Notes: generated from the sequence alone by a model not told the origin. A DNA stretch of 64,000 nucleotides from Rhizophagus irregularis (GCF_026210795.1 NC_089441.1:3906001-3970000); one strand, 5' to 3'; shown: positions 32,901-46,895, counted from the first letter of the stretch. Made by a program: numbers and translations.

Positions 32901-35900
32901 TGATTGTTCGGAAACCAAGTTTTGCCATAATTTGACGACATTCTTCAGCAACGTAATAAAAGAAATTTACTACGTGTTCTGGTTTTCCTTCGAATTTTTT
33001 GCGTAATTCAGGATCTTGAGTAGCAATACCAACAGGGCAAGTGTTCAAATGACATTTTCTCATCATAATACAACCAGTTGCAATTAAAGGTGTAGTAGCA
33101 AAACCCCATTCTTCAGCACCTAGTAAACAAGCTATGGCAACATCACGTCCTGTTCTGATTTGTCCGTCGGTTTGAACAACTACACGTCCACGTAAATCAT
33201 TTAAAACTAAAGTTTGATGTGTTTCTGCAAGACCTAATTCCCAAGGAAGACCAGCATATTTGATACCCGTCCAACGTGAAGCACCAGTACCACCATCATG
33301 ACCAGAAATTAAAATATGATCAGCTTTTGCTTTTGCAACACCGGAAGCAACGATACCAACACCAACTTCCGAAACTAATTTTACAGATACGCGAGCTCGA
33401 GGATTAGAACACTTAAGATCATAAATCAATTGTTTCAAATCTTCAATTGAGTAGATATCGTGATGTGGTGGTGGAGAAATCAAACCAACACCAGGAGTTG
33501 ATTTTCTTGTTTTTCCAATATTCTCGGAAACTTTATGACCAGGTAATTCTAAAGAACAAAATGACAAAATATTTAAATTCACGTTTTCAAAAATTCTGAG
33601 ATAATTTCATATATACATATATTAATATTATATTAATTTACCTCCTCCTTCACCAGGTTTGGCACCTTGAGCCATTTTAATTTGAAGTTCATCTGAATCA
33701 GAAAGGTAGAAAGAAGTTACACCAAAGCGTCCAGAAGCTACTTGTTTGATAGCACTTCGCATAGAATCTCCGTTAGGTAGTACATTTGAACGTTCAGGAT
33801 CCTAAAATAATAATAATAATTATTAGATTTAAAAAAAAAAAACTGGATACGAGGAATAACAATTTCTACACAAATACTAACCTCACCACCCTCGCCAGTA
33901 TTTGATTTTCCTCCTAATCTATTCATTGCAATAGCTAAAGTTGAATGAGACTCCATTGAGATAGAACCATATGACATTGCACCAGTACAAAAACGTTTAA
34001 CAATTTCTGTCCAAGGTTCAACTTTTTCCAAAGGAATTGATTTAGAATGGTCAAAATCGAAATCTAAAAGACCACGTAAAGTACAGCTTTTAATTTGTTC
34101 ATAAGCATTACTTGCATATTTATCATAAGAAGATTGATTTTTTGTACGAACAGCATCTTGTAAACTAGCAACACCAGTAGGATCATTAACATGAGCTTCA
34201 CCACCATCACGCCAATGATATTCTCCAGATTCTGGTAAACCTGGTGGAACAATTGTGTCTCGTGTTGGATAACCACGTTCATGGAATGAGAGTGCATCCG
34301 TAGCTAAAATGTCGAATGTTGTTCCTTTTATCCTAGAAGCTGTACCTGCAAAGCATCGAGCGATGACACTTTCGTCGAGACCCAAAGCTTCAAAAATTTG
34401 AGCACCTTTGTAACTTTGTAATGTGGAAATTCCCATTTTTGACATGACTTTTAAGATACCATTATTTATGGCTGTCTTATAATTATGAATAATTTTATCA
34501 TTCGATAAATCACCACTAATTGCATTTTCACGTTTGAGTTTCAATATAGCTTCCATTGCCAAATAAGGACAAATAGCATCAGCACCATAACCTAAAAGTA
34601 CGCAAACATGATGAACTTCTCTTGCTTCAGCAGTTTCAATAATAAGAGCAATCTTTGAACGTTGTTTGTTACGAACAAGATAATGATGTACACCTCCTAC
34701 GGCAATTAATGAAGAAATCGAGACATTTTCAGGATTAACAGCAGCATCTGAAAGAACTACAACTTTAAAACCTTCTTGAATAGCTTGAGAAACTTCAGCA
34801 CAAACACGCTCTAAAGCTAATAAATATCCACTAACTCCTTCACTCTTTGAAAAAGTAATATCAATAGTACAAACACTCCAATTTGATTCCACTTTTTCCA
34901 TTCGTTTGATGGCATTTAATTCATCAATTGATAATATAGGAGAAGGTAAAGCAAGTCTATGAGTTTGTTGTTCATTAATTTCTAATATATTTCCTTCAGG
35001 TCCAACATAACATTCTAATGACATGACAATTTCTTCACGAATTGGATCAATTGGAGGATTTGTAACTTGAGCGAAAAGTTGACGGAAATAATCATAAATT
35101 AAACGTGGTTGATTTGAAAGACAGGCCAAAGGTGCATCATTTCCCATAGAACCAAGAGCTTCTTTTCCATCTTTTGTCTAAACAAAATAAAAAAAAAGAT
35201 GTTTTTAATATATATTATGACAAAATTAAATATAAATATTTATTTATATATATATACATACCATTGGTAAGACGAGTAAATTTAATTGTTCGATAGTATA
35301 ACCGAAAGCACGTAATCTTGGATCTTCAGAGATACTTGTATTATCCAATTCTACAGAAATACCATTTCCAGTCATTTTAACTTTTTCAATAACACTATCA
35401 AGAGTAATTATTTGTTTTTCAATCCAAGAATGAAAATTTTCACGACTTGCAGTTGCTAATTTTAATTCACGATCATCTACTACACGACCTTCTTCAGTAT
35501 CTACCAACAACATTTTACCAGGTTGTAAACGACCTTTTTGTACGATACGTTCAGGTTCAATAAATATTGTACCAACTTCTGAAGCACAAATCATTAAATC
35601 ATCACTTGTAATATAAAAACGACATGGACGTAAACCATTACGATCCAAACTTGCACCACAATAACGACCATCACTAAAAGTGAATAAAGCAGGACCATCC
35701 CAAGGTTCCATTAAACAAGCAGCCCATTGATAAAAAGCACGTTTTTCAGGTTCCATTAAAGGATTATTTTGCCAAGCTTCAGGAATCATCATCATAACAG
35801 CTTGAGGTAAAGTTAAAACCCCATTAATAACAAGTAATTCTAAAACATTATCAAAAGCGGCAGAATCCGAACCACCTTCTTCAATAATAGGATATAATTG

Positions 35901-36842
35901 TTCTAATTCAGAACCGAATAAATCAGATTTCATTATTCCTTCACGAGCTCTCATCCAATTTTTATTACCACGTAAAGTATTAATTTCACCATTATGAGCA
36001 GCCCATCTCATAGGTTGAGAACGATCCCAAGAAGGAAAAGTATTTGTAGAGAAACGAGAATGAACCAAAGAAAAATGAGTTTTATAAGCAACATTATTCA
36101 AATCATGAAAATAATTATAAACTTGTACAGGACTTAATTGACCTTTATAAACAATATTTTTGTTTGATAAAGAACAAATATAAAACCATCTCTTTACAGT
36201 GATTGTGTGAGTGGCTTGTTTCCTAAGAACGTAAAGTTGACGAGCAAAATAAGTTTCATCAAAATTATTGGTAGAATCTTTTAAAACAACGAAAGGTTGT
36301 AAAATCATTGGTTCACGTGATTTTGCGGCAGGACCGAGTATAGAATTATCTTTTGGAACTTCACGCCAACCCAAAACTTTTAAATTTAAACTTTTAGCGA
36401 TCTGTTCAAAAGTTTTTTTACTATCTTCCATAACGGCAGGTTCGGGTTTAAAAAACACGTTACCAACAGCGTATTGACCTTGTGGAGGTAATTGTATATC
36501 TAATCTTGCACATTCTTGAAGAAAAAATTCATGAGGTATTCCAGTCATAATACCAGCACCATCACCATCTCTAGCATCGGCACCAACGGCACCTCTATGA
36601 GTCATGTTACAGAGAATACCTCTAGCATCGCTAAGAATTTTATAAGATGGAGCACCTTTAATGTGCACGATGAAACCGACACCGCAAGCATCTTTTTCAT
36701 AATCAGGATTGTAAAGGGCTTGTTTAGGAGGGATAGTATTAGCCCAAGATGTATTAACAGGTTCTTTAATATTCTCTTGATATTCTTCTTCTTGATGCTT
36801 TTGTTGATTATTATTTTGTTCAAGTTCGACGATAGATACCAT
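29935..36842 (-). CDS. GLT1: Glutamate synthase (NADH type, GOGAT), fused single-chain fungal form
   Basis: Makes two glutamates from glutamine and 2-oxoglutarate using a reduced nicotinamide cofactor. Exons in order are 36842-35262, 35177-33882, 33801-33642, 33548-31080, 30987-30871, 30779-30720, 30679-30216 and 30123-29935. They join in phase to 6336 nt, 2111 residues, close to the yeast enzyme (about 2145). A 52-residue propeptide precedes the catalytic Cys of the amidotransferase domain (KDACGVGF, Cys53). Next come a central domain, the FMN synthase domain with 3Fe-4S cysteines ([15 protein letters not shown], about 1172-1183) and a Gly-rich beta-helix ([12 protein letters not shown]). 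The small-subunit-like part has 4Fe-4S motifs (CMDCGVPFC about 1632; CPAPCEGAC about 1686), a FAD site ([12 protein letters not shown] about 1736) and a dinucleotide site ([12 protein letters not shown] about 1876). No defect is seen. Whether it prefers NADH is inferred from the fungal family. Confidence 0.97.
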
Positions 36843-38429
36843 AATTATTTAAGAGAGAGAAAAAAAGAAGAAATTGAAATAATAAAATAAAAAATAAAAT
36901 GAATTTTTATAACTATGCTACTTTTTTTTTTTTGAAAGGGGAGAGGGGGAAAACCAATTGATTATATATATATATATATTATATATATATAACTTTTTTT
37001 TTTATTTTTATATATACAGTATTGAGAGTATTATGAAAAACGGGTTGTTTTTTTTTTGATTTTTTTTTACACTAAAATAATTTATAACTACAAATAATCT
37101 AATTAAGATTTTTTTTTATTTTCTCTTTTTGAGGAATAATATATCGTTGATAATGATTGTAAGGAACAATTTTTTTTTTTGCTGTAATAATAGAATTAAT
37201 TGATTATACGTAAAAAAAAAAGAGAGATGAAAGAAAAAAAAATTACAGATTACAAATTAAAAAAAAAAATAAAATTTACTCCCTCTCAAATTAAAATATA
37301 TTATATATATATATATATTTTTTTTTTTGTATGAGAGTCGTCACCAATGATTGAAGACGAGCAAAAAACTAAAGGAAAAAAAAAATAAAATGAAAACAAT
37401 ATAAAATGAAAAAAAAAGAGGGAGAAGTGAAGGAAAAAAATGAGAATTTTTTATGCCCGTTTTTATAGATCGATGATTTTTTTTTTTTATAATATAGATG
37501 TTGATCGATTATTAAAAAAAAAAATCATTCATAAAAAAACCGATTTCGGAAAATTTACGTTATAAAATTTGGCTGAAGACGGGAATTTCCGAATTTTTTT
37601 GGAGGGGCTTGGATTTTTTTTTTTTTGAAAAACAAATAAATAAAAAAAATCAAGTAGTTTTATTTCCTTATCTTATCATAAAATCAATTACTCGTATATA
37701 TATATAATAAATAAAATAAAAATAAATAAAAAAAAAAATAAAATACTAAAATAATAATAAACTGAAGAGAAGGGAACTAACGATATATAATGATATATAT
37801 AGAGATATATATAGATAATAAAAAAAAAATGGTAATAGAAATTATTATTATTATTTTCTAATTAGCCGTATGATTATGTTATATTAGTCTAACCTATAAT
37901 AATTAGATATCTGTCAATCACAAATTAGATTTGATAAAAAAAAACCTCATACAAGTAATAATTTTGATAGAAAATCAATTTTCTTTTTAATGAAATTACA
38001 TGTGAAACCTTATCCAATTATATTAGTTAAGCTTATCTATCAAAATATATAAGAAATAAAATAAATAATTTATCAGATATATATTTTAATCATCGACATT
38101 GCATGCATTTTTTTACAAATAAAACAATTTTTAACTCGGTAAAATATCAATTATTTATACTAGATTATCTCTGTCTTTCATTACACAATTTGATAACGCC
38201 GATACAACTTGAGGCTAGTATCCGACGTTCAATTCTTTCATCTCTTTCATTTTGTTCATAATCGTTTCATTATATTGTTATATTGTCGGAACATCTTAGT
38301 ACTACCGTACGAATACATTAAGGTTCCGTTTTCTTCCGAGGCATCCCAAATGGTGATGACCGAGAAAGAAAATTTTACACGAGTAACAAATCTTAAAATG
38401 AAAAGATTATTACAGAAAATCTCATGATA

Positions 38430-38461
<32 letters not shown>

Positions 38462-41400
38462 GAAAAGAAATTTATAAAGAAATTTCTTGAATAATAATAA
38501 TAATAAACGATATTAAAATATAATTAATATAATTCAATTAATTAATTCAATTCATTTAACATTTTTTTTATCTTAGGAAAAAATCTTCAATCTCGTCTCA
38601 CAAACAGGTCATAAGATCAAATATGCAATGATTTGAGAAATTTCTGCGGATTATTGACGGGTCATTTGATCTTTGGGTTACTGAATTCCCGCATGTAGAT
38701 CGACATAACATTTAAACTGTGAGGTCTTGTTCGGATTGATGCGTGCATGCAAAAGTATCAAATGACCAACCATTACATGAAAAAAAAAAATGGATTTTGT
38801 AAACATTGTAAAAAATTTATAGATGGATAATTTGATAAATGGATAAGATAACACCATTTAACTTTCTTGGGTATAAATTTTCCCAGAAATTTGGTACATA
38901 ATAATATAAGGTAACATTTTATTATTATAACGTTATTTATTATTATTAATTATTATTATTATATTATTATTATTATTATTATATTAAATTATATATTAAT
39001 TAATAATATAAAATAAAAAAAAAACTACCCATAGTTTTTTCTTTGTTCAACTTACCCCAAATAATTACTTTCCATTATTAGACATTAATGAAAGAAAATG
39101 AAAAACAAGCGGAAATTTTCACAATTAACTCCTTTTTTTTTTATTACAATCTGAAGCAAATTAAACAATAATTGATTATACTATTTTTTTTTATTTTTTT
39201 TGTGCGTGCGTCTTTGTTATTTAATTTCACTTAATTTCTTTTTTTTATCGCAAAAGATCAATATCTAAAGATTAGATCTAAATAGATCTACCATAAAAGT
39301 TAAAATAGTTAATAAAGTTCCCGTTCAATGTGCATTATCGATTTATTTGCATATAATATTATTAAAAGAAACCAAAACTTTTTTATAAAATAAGAATCGA
39401 AAGTAAAATCAAATAATCGATAATGACAATGAAAAAATATTTGCGAAATACTTGTGATATTTTTTTTTTGAAGATGTATGCCTTAAATGCGTGTAACATA
39501 TTGGTATGAACATCTTGCATCATCAACATAAACAATATATATTAAAAGAAGAAAATGGTTTGCCATTAATAGTAAGTCTTATCTCATATCTTTTTTAATA
39601 AAATACCTGTTTGTGGCAAGAAATAAATGAAAAAAGATTAATGATTATTATTGAAAAAAAAAATCTCACAAAGATTGATTTTTTTTTTTTCTTTCAAATA
39701 AACAATCCTAACGTAATGTAACACATTTAAATGAAATAAAGACTTTTCCCCTTTTTTTCTAATTTACCGGATTTACCAAATTTACCAAATTAAGATTATT
39801 GATTCACCACGAAAAAAATGAAGCTGTTTATTATATTTATTGAAAGGTTAAATTCATAAATTTGTTAATTTTGGTAAAAAAAAAGAAACGTACAATTCTT
39901 ATCTTTATCAATGCATATATATATACTGTACTTTATACGTTTACTCTCTCATTCACACGCGTTAATGAGTAGTGACACATGACGTAATATCGTAATGACA
40001 TTTATATCATTTATATATCGGAATTCCCGCCATCACCTCGCGTTTTTCCTGAAAATTAGTATATATTTATTATGTCTAATTCCTTAAAAAAGTTATCGTA
40101 TTTGATGGTATATTGTACCTCTAAGATAAAATAATAAAACGGTACAACATAGATAAGATACATAGATACAAAGGATACAAAGATACAATGGTTCAAAAAA
40201 AGGTAATTCCCCAAGAAACCGGAGAGAAACGGAAAAAAAACAAGAAGAAACACAAATAGATAGTAAACCAGCCACAAAAATTTAAATATCAAGTGTTAAA
40301 GAATAAAAAAGTTCATTTAAAAAAAACTTTGGTATCGGTAGATGGCGCAGCAGGCATTATCGTATGTATAAATAATAATAATGATAATAATCACTATTTC
40401 CCCACGTTTTTGATAAGCCCATAAAAGTAAATATTGTAAAATAAAAATTTTTTTAACCCTGAACTTACTCAGAGTTCCCACTGATTGTGAAACTTTAAAA
40501 TAAGTTTAGTTACTTGCGTCATATTTTTTTATGTAATAAACACGAGATTAGGATAAACTTCTTTTTTCTTTTTGTGGCAGATCAATAAAAAAGAGATCAT
40601 TTGTGATCTATTCCATTTTAAGAAACTTTCAAATATTTATACCTTAGTAAGTATTATCGTAAATTTCAAAAAAAGACCGTTTGTGAAATTCCTATATAAC
40701 TGTACATATATATATATATATATACTTATATTAAATATATGTGTGTTTATGTATGTTATATAAATAATAATATGATTATTCAATGAATTAATAATAAAAT
40801 AATTTATCATTGGTGCATCAAAAAAAAAAAAAATTATTTTTAAGACATTCACGCTCGATCCATTTCTTTTTTTTCATTTTGTGTATGCATAAATGAAATC
40901 ATAGGGTTAGTTAACCCAATTTGAATCATTTTTACCCTTTATTATAATTCGTACAAAGTTTTAAATATGGACATTCCCCGAAATTTTTAATCTCGTGATC
41001 TAAATTTACTCCGCAAAAATTTCAAATTAAAACATTTAACTAACCCCTAATAATAAAGTTTTCTAGCATATATTCACGTGATAACTCGTAGATCGCGTTG
41101 AAAATGCGTTAAAGCCGAAACATTTCCTTAAATGATGTACAATTGATTACTTACCCCCTTAATTCTAAACTTTAGAACAATGTATTCGCTTTAATTACAT
41201 AATTAAAAATCGTTATCACGTAATTGAATTCTTTCTTTCTAATCATATTTTAATTAGATTATGTTACGATTTCGTTAATTGACATTGACGATACTACAAG
41301 ATAGTTTAATTCAGCTAACCTTTACTACTTATTCTGTATGAACCACTTAAAGCAATCGATATAAGTAAATATAATACTTTGTTATTATTACCGTTAACTC

Positions 41401-42925
41401 CAGATTATTATCTATTGCGAAATTTCAGGGGTTCTATACACCTATACCGGAAGAAAGTAAATGCTCATAATTATACTGGAGTATTATCTGTTATAAGGTT
41501 AACAGCTTCAAAAGATATTAATCAAACCTTCAGCACATACCATAATGTCATGTGATAATGGAACAGTACGATACGAACTTACTCCCTTCACATGAATATC
41601 AAACATTTACCATTTTTTTACATATCTTTCAATGAACATTAAATCGCGTCACCAGTTCATTTGACCGTAATGTGTTATATTATCCTAACCTCAAAAGGTT
41701 AAATAATCTGTCGATCCATAAAAATGCTAATGCCGGCGTAAAGTGAGCGATAGGCGAAATAAGGAACGATGTAAATTTTTGTTACACCCATAATTAAATC
41801 CGAATTCATACAAGGTATATACGAAATGAAAAATTTTCGCCCTCGAATTTCGCCCAATTTTGCCGTATCTAATTATTTTTACCATTGCGAATCTAGTAAT
41901 GATGATCGTTTTTACTACTTTTATTTTAACCTTTCTTTCTCATAATATTATTTTACACTATACCCAAATTGCATCGCATATTTTGTATTTGGTTATTTTG
42001 CCCGAGGTTTAAAATTAACTAGCCCATATTTTCGAAAACAACTCTAGTTAAAAATATGAAAATTAAAATTCTGGACTATGAAATAAATGAAATAAATGGG
42101 TATATCACAGATAAGTTATCATTAATGGTATTATTAATCAATCAGCTTGATATTGTAATATTTTGGCAAATTTTAAAATATTATACATGAATTACTTCTT
42201 TCTTTTGTTCTATAAATATTATTATATCAAAGTTTCTTCTAGAAGACATTAGTTGAATAGAACTACGATATATGGTCATGTGATCAATTATTTCACGTGA
42301 CTTTGCCTGAAAAATGAATATATCAATTATTGGATGGGGATGTTAAAGTATCATCCAACCCACTTTCCAGTTTGGTAATAGTAATATTCCTATCCAATAA
42401 CTGTATTGTACAAATACTTAATTTATATACTGTATATAATAATAAAATAAACTCAATATTCAATAAAATGAATAAACTATTTTTTTTTTATTATAATAAC
42501 CAGTTATTTTTACTTAATTAAATATTTATATTGTTAAATTTAAATTATTCAACAATAATATTAATAGTTTAATAAAATTACTTAAATAAATTTCTATTAC
42601 TATTCAATAATTTTATTATTAACTAATATATAATAATATGAAATAAATAATTATTAACCAAAATAATAATTAAACCATTTATAACTAAATAATATAATTA
42701 TGTTATTTAGTCATAAATGGTTTAGATTAGATTATTTGATTATATAATAACTTAACTATAACTAAATAGCTTAATTATAACTGAAATAATTTAGTTATAA
42801 TTAAATAACTTAACTATATATATCTATAACGTAATTATAATTAAATAAACTAATTTTATAATTTAATTATGTTATTTTTTGTATTCTCTTATTTTTACTT
42901 ATTATTTTTTTTGCATTTAAAAAGA
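36843..42925. other. About 6 kb gene-free region upstream of glutamate synthase
   Basis: Very AT-rich, with poly-A/T runs and TA microsatellites (about 36963-36990 and 37300-37320) and a T-run followed by an A-run at about 38430-38460. Longer open frames are short and unsupported. The first few hundred bases must contain the GLT1 promoter and 5' leader, but no specific site can be named with confidence. Confidence 0.5.
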
Positions 42926-42929
42926 CTTC

Positions 42930-43160
42930 TCTTTAAAGCTCTGCATAAGCCGAGCTGGCTTGTGAGCTGGCTTGAGCTTTTCAAGTTGAGCTGAACTGAG
43001 CCATGATTAAATTGGCTTAGTGGTTCACGAGCTAACTTGAAAAGAACTCAAGCCAGTAATAGGCTCAGCTCAAAAAGCTCAAGCCAGTAATAAGTTAGTT
43101 CAAAAAGCTCGAGTCAATAATAAGCCTAGCTTAAATAGCTCGAGCTGGCTTAATTTTAAA
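42930..43160. repeat. GC-richer array of AGCTC-AAGCCAG repeats in both orientations
   Basis: Repeats of the type AAAAAGCTCAAGCCAGTAATA occur two or three times on one side, and GAGCTGGCTTGTGAGCTGGC on the other, so the block can fold on itself. It stands out in base composition and lies just 3' of the decayed hAT transposase. It could be that element's subterminal region (inference). Confidence 0.6.
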
Positions 43161-43898
43161 TTACTAAAATTTGATATAAAATATTGTTTATTTTATTATT
43201 TATTATTTAAAATTTAATATTTAATAGTTAAACTAATAATAGATATAATTTTAATCATTTATAACAATTATTTCACCAAAACCCGATTTCCACCATCCTT
43301 TAAAACACATTACTTTTTGAATTGTTTCATCTTTAAGACTACATCATTTTTGGACAACTAAATTAGTGCATCCTAAAAAAATTTGCTTTATGGGTGCACT
43401 AGTAACTATAAAAATAATAAATTATATAAATAAAATAATTCATAATAGTTTATTGGTAATTTACTATTTTGATATATATATATTAACCTGGAATAGATAA
43501 GTAGTCACATGCCATTTTAGACAAATTCAGGTACTTCACTTCATGCACCTATAAAAAATTAATTTAATAATATTAATAATATAAAATAATAATATAATAA
43601 ATAATATTATTTATATACCTTCCACCACGCAAGAATATCTGTTTTTCCAGAAATTGTTTTTTCATTCAAGTATATACTTAATTCATCATGATTTAATTTC
43701 CGTTTCTTAAATATATGACCAAAAATTTCATCATCATCATCATGTGATTCTTCATTATCTGCACTATTTACTTTATACGTTGACTTTCATAATTCAACAA
43801 CTTGTTTTTTAGCTTTTTGAATAAAGGATTCCTCCCATTTATTATTCCTATAATATTGAAGTTTAAGGCAAGGATCCATCACTATTTGTTATAAATTA

Positions 43899-44199
43899 GG
43901 CCAAAAAAATAAAATTATTCGTTTCTCATGAAAAAAAATTGCTAAATTTGACCTGGCCGCCTGGAAAAAAAATTTATTTTCAAAAAAAAATTTAGCTGAT
44001 TCCTAGATGATGATTGGTTGATTTAATAAATTTTTTGTCCAGGTTACCAGGTGAAAAAAAAAATTATTTTTTTATGATTATGATTGGTCAAAACCAAAAT
44101 CACATAACCAAATAAAATAAATTTTTTTATCTTTTCGTAACATATATACACCCGCCCCCACCCATGGTCATAGAATAAATTTAAATTTATTTCTTGGCC
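43899..44199. mobile_element. 301-bp MITE with TTA target duplication
   Basis: The ends GGCCAAAAAAATAAA and (inverted) GGCCAAGAAATAAA are flanked by TTA at 43896-43898 and TTA at 44200-44202. It lies within the decayed hAT transposase. The TTA duplication is the same size and sequence as that of the 4928-7958 transposon, but the terminal repeats are different. Confidence 0.6.
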
Positions 44200-45793
44200 T
44201 TATAAGAAATAAATTTAATATTTAAATATCATAAAAATTAGACATAATGATAACGATAAACTTGCCCGTCGCTACTGTATAAACTAATGCACCTGTTAAC
44301 GTATAATATCGTTTTATTTTTTCAATTAATTCATTTAATGCTACTACAACTTCATTCTTTTCACCTTTTTCACTTTCCTTTTTATTATATTCGTCTTCAA
44401 GCCTTATCTAGCAAATAGTTCGATATGAGAACAAAGTATACGATAATGTTGGATATCATGTCCAGTACTAAAATTAAGATTTTTTAAAATACTATGAATA
44501 AAAAGATAAAAAAAATTTAATTTCTTGAAAATATTTTTTTTTATTATTTTTCATATATATTATTAATCAATAAATAATTAACCTGCAATATCTCATGTAC
44601 TTATAATTAATTATTAATTAGAAATTTAATAATTTTTTAAAAAAATTTAAATAATAAAACTAATGTTACTTGTTTTAATTCCAATGCATATGTTATCATA
44701 TCATCAGTCGAATTCCATCACGTTAACACATCTGGGATAAGTTTAAGTGGTTTAATATTAGCAGCGATACATTATTGTTTAAGCTTTTCTCGGTGCTGTG
44801 AAGATGCTCTAATTTTTATTATAACCTTGCGAAACTTTGAATTTATTAAATTAAACAATTAGCAATTATAAAATTGGTATTTTTACAACAATATTTATTA
44901 CTTTATATATAGCATTTTTCAAATTATCATCATTATCTTCAGATACTTCAAAGGTATTTTTATCTTCATATAATATTTTATTAGTCACGTAAAGATGATC
45001 TATTAATTTTTTTACGCCTAAATTTATAATATGCGCAAGGCATCAGACGCGATGATTATTTGAATCAAATGTTATATTTTGTAATTTTAAAGACTGCAAA
45101 TGTTTTCTAGCATCACATCCATGTTGGAAGCATTGTCATATCCAATTGCTAAAATCTATATACAATAAAGAATAAACAGTTATTAGTTAATTATGAAAAA
45201 AACATAAATTGTAAATAAACAATTAAATAAATTAAACATTTACTTTTGTTGTTATACCAAACTCTTGAAGGACTTCTAAAAATCTTTGTGATAAATTAGC
45301 TCCAGTATAAGATCCTGATAAAATACAAAAATCCAATGTAATACATTTTAATTTCCATTTGTCATTTATCTAGCGAACACTTATCTTAAGGAATGGAATT
45401 CTGTTTTGTTCATTCCAAGCATCCACTGTAAAAGATAAGTGACCGGATACTTCCTATTGTTCAGTTTTAATTTGGATTGATTTAATACCCATATAATATA
45501 AAATTATTACATATAAATATTAGTTATTAACCTGCAGTTATTGTCTAAATACATTTTTTGCAGTTTTAAAGTTTTCATCTAAATCTCGTCGTACAGTATC
45601 AGCAAAGGGAATGTGCATGCCTGGTTGAATAAATGTCATCATGTTTTGAAATTCCTTATTTTCAGTCACATTAAATAGTTGATCATTAATAACTACCTAA
45701 CGAATCAATCTTTTTCTATATCCTTTTTGGCTAAACTAAAAAAAATGATATAATTATATTGATATATTAATAATAAGGATCTTTAATATGGTA

Positions 45794-45809
45794 TTAAATA
45801 AATATTAAA
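45794..45809. repeat. 16-bp target duplication, left copy
   Basis: TTAAATAAATATTAAA, exactly repeated at 46880-46895. Long A/T-rich duplications of this kind are left by LINE-type target-primed insertion. Confidence 0.8.
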
Positions 45810-46879
45810 AAAAGGGGGTTGATCACCCTTGGCTCATTAGTTAGTCCATAAGTCCCCTCGTGAAGCCCTGAGATGGCAAGGAGGCCAGCAGGTTTGATTC
45901 CGCCGATCACAGAAATTAAAAGAATTTTACTGCAAACACTACTACCAATAGTGTGAAGGTACAGGGATTAGTGTAGGCTGGACTGCATCATGGTGAATTA
46001 GTATATACGGTCAGAGGCATATTTTAACAAAGGGTCATGGTGTCCTCCTAGCGTTCTTACATGCGCCACGGAAAGCCTATTGTCCTGTCTGAATGGTCAC
46101 TGCTTGCATATCATCTGGGTGAACTCTTGTCTTGGTGGTCACTCTACAATACCACTAAGGGTGTGGTAAACTTTACTGTGGGGATTTACTACACTAGATG
46201 GTCTTCATAGATAGTAAAGTCTTAAGTGCAATGTCTTAGCAGTAGTTTACCTTCTAATAGGTTTAGGCTGATTGGAGACGTTCGTAGACTTACAGGTATA
46301 TAAGGTTCTAAGGTGAGGTTCGATTCCTCAGTGAATTTGACGTACTGATGGGTGATCTTTGAGTAACTGGGTTGGTTACTTATAATAAAGGGGTGATCCC
46401 AGTACCCTTAGTAGTTTACTGTCCTAGTAGTCACTGCTATACTACCGAGAGATTTACAACTATGGTCAGCTGGTATAGTAATCGTGGCCTGTAGTGGGCT
46501 TTGAGTGAGGCCATATTAGTAGTCTTAGTATTGCAGTATCTTTAAGCTAACCATCATGTAGATGTCTGCTTCATTATATCTGCTGTACATAGGTGGTTGC
46601 TTACTTCTGCCAGGTGCTAATAGGTAGCATAACTGTGTCAGAAATCGCCTTTACTCGATACCCATCCTTGTGTAGGTATAAACTTGGGTCGTCTTTCCAG
46701 TGTGGTATATAGGGAATAGGGGGGATGAACATCCGGTTACTTCTAAATAATTAAAGTAGGTTGCTTGGTTATCTGTTGCTCTACGGTAGGAGTGTATTAC
46801 TGCAACTGGTGTTGTAATGCTCCCTCCAAGTAAGCCGGCTATGCTGATGTCTCCTAAAACATAAAAAAAAAAAAAAAAA
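45810..46879 (+). mobile_element. 1.07 kb SINE-like retroposon with two tRNA-type B boxes
   Basis: It is flanked by a perfect 16-bp direct repeat, TTAAATAAATATTAAA (45794-45809 and 46880-46895), and ends in a run of A. The head (about 45820-45912) looks tRNA-derived: an A-box-like TTGGCTCATTAG at 45829, a B-box-like GGTTTGATTCC at 45891, and complementary TGATC/GATCA ends. A second, canonical B box GGTTCGATTCC lies at 46317-46327 with an A-box-like TTAGGCTGATTGG at 46263. The body is GC-richer than its surroundings, has no long open frame, and contains similar stretches such as GTAGTCACTGCTATACTACC near 46430 and GTGGTCACTCTACAATACCA near 46135. It was inserted into the hAT pseudogene. Confidence 0.75.
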
Positions 46880-46895
46880 TTAAATAAATATTAAA
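46880..46895. repeat. 16-bp target duplication, right copy
   Basis: Exact repeat of 45794-45809, directly after the A-tail of the SINE-like insertion. Confidence 0.8.

Noticed and set aside
40572-40852. Short open frames on both strands near a TA microsatellite
   Set aside because: Low-complexity AT-rich sequence with overlapping frames on both strands; no support.
45820-45912. A functional tRNA gene
   Set aside because: The acceptor and D arms are poor and the sequence is the head of a retroposon with target duplications; tRNA-derived, not a tRNA gene.
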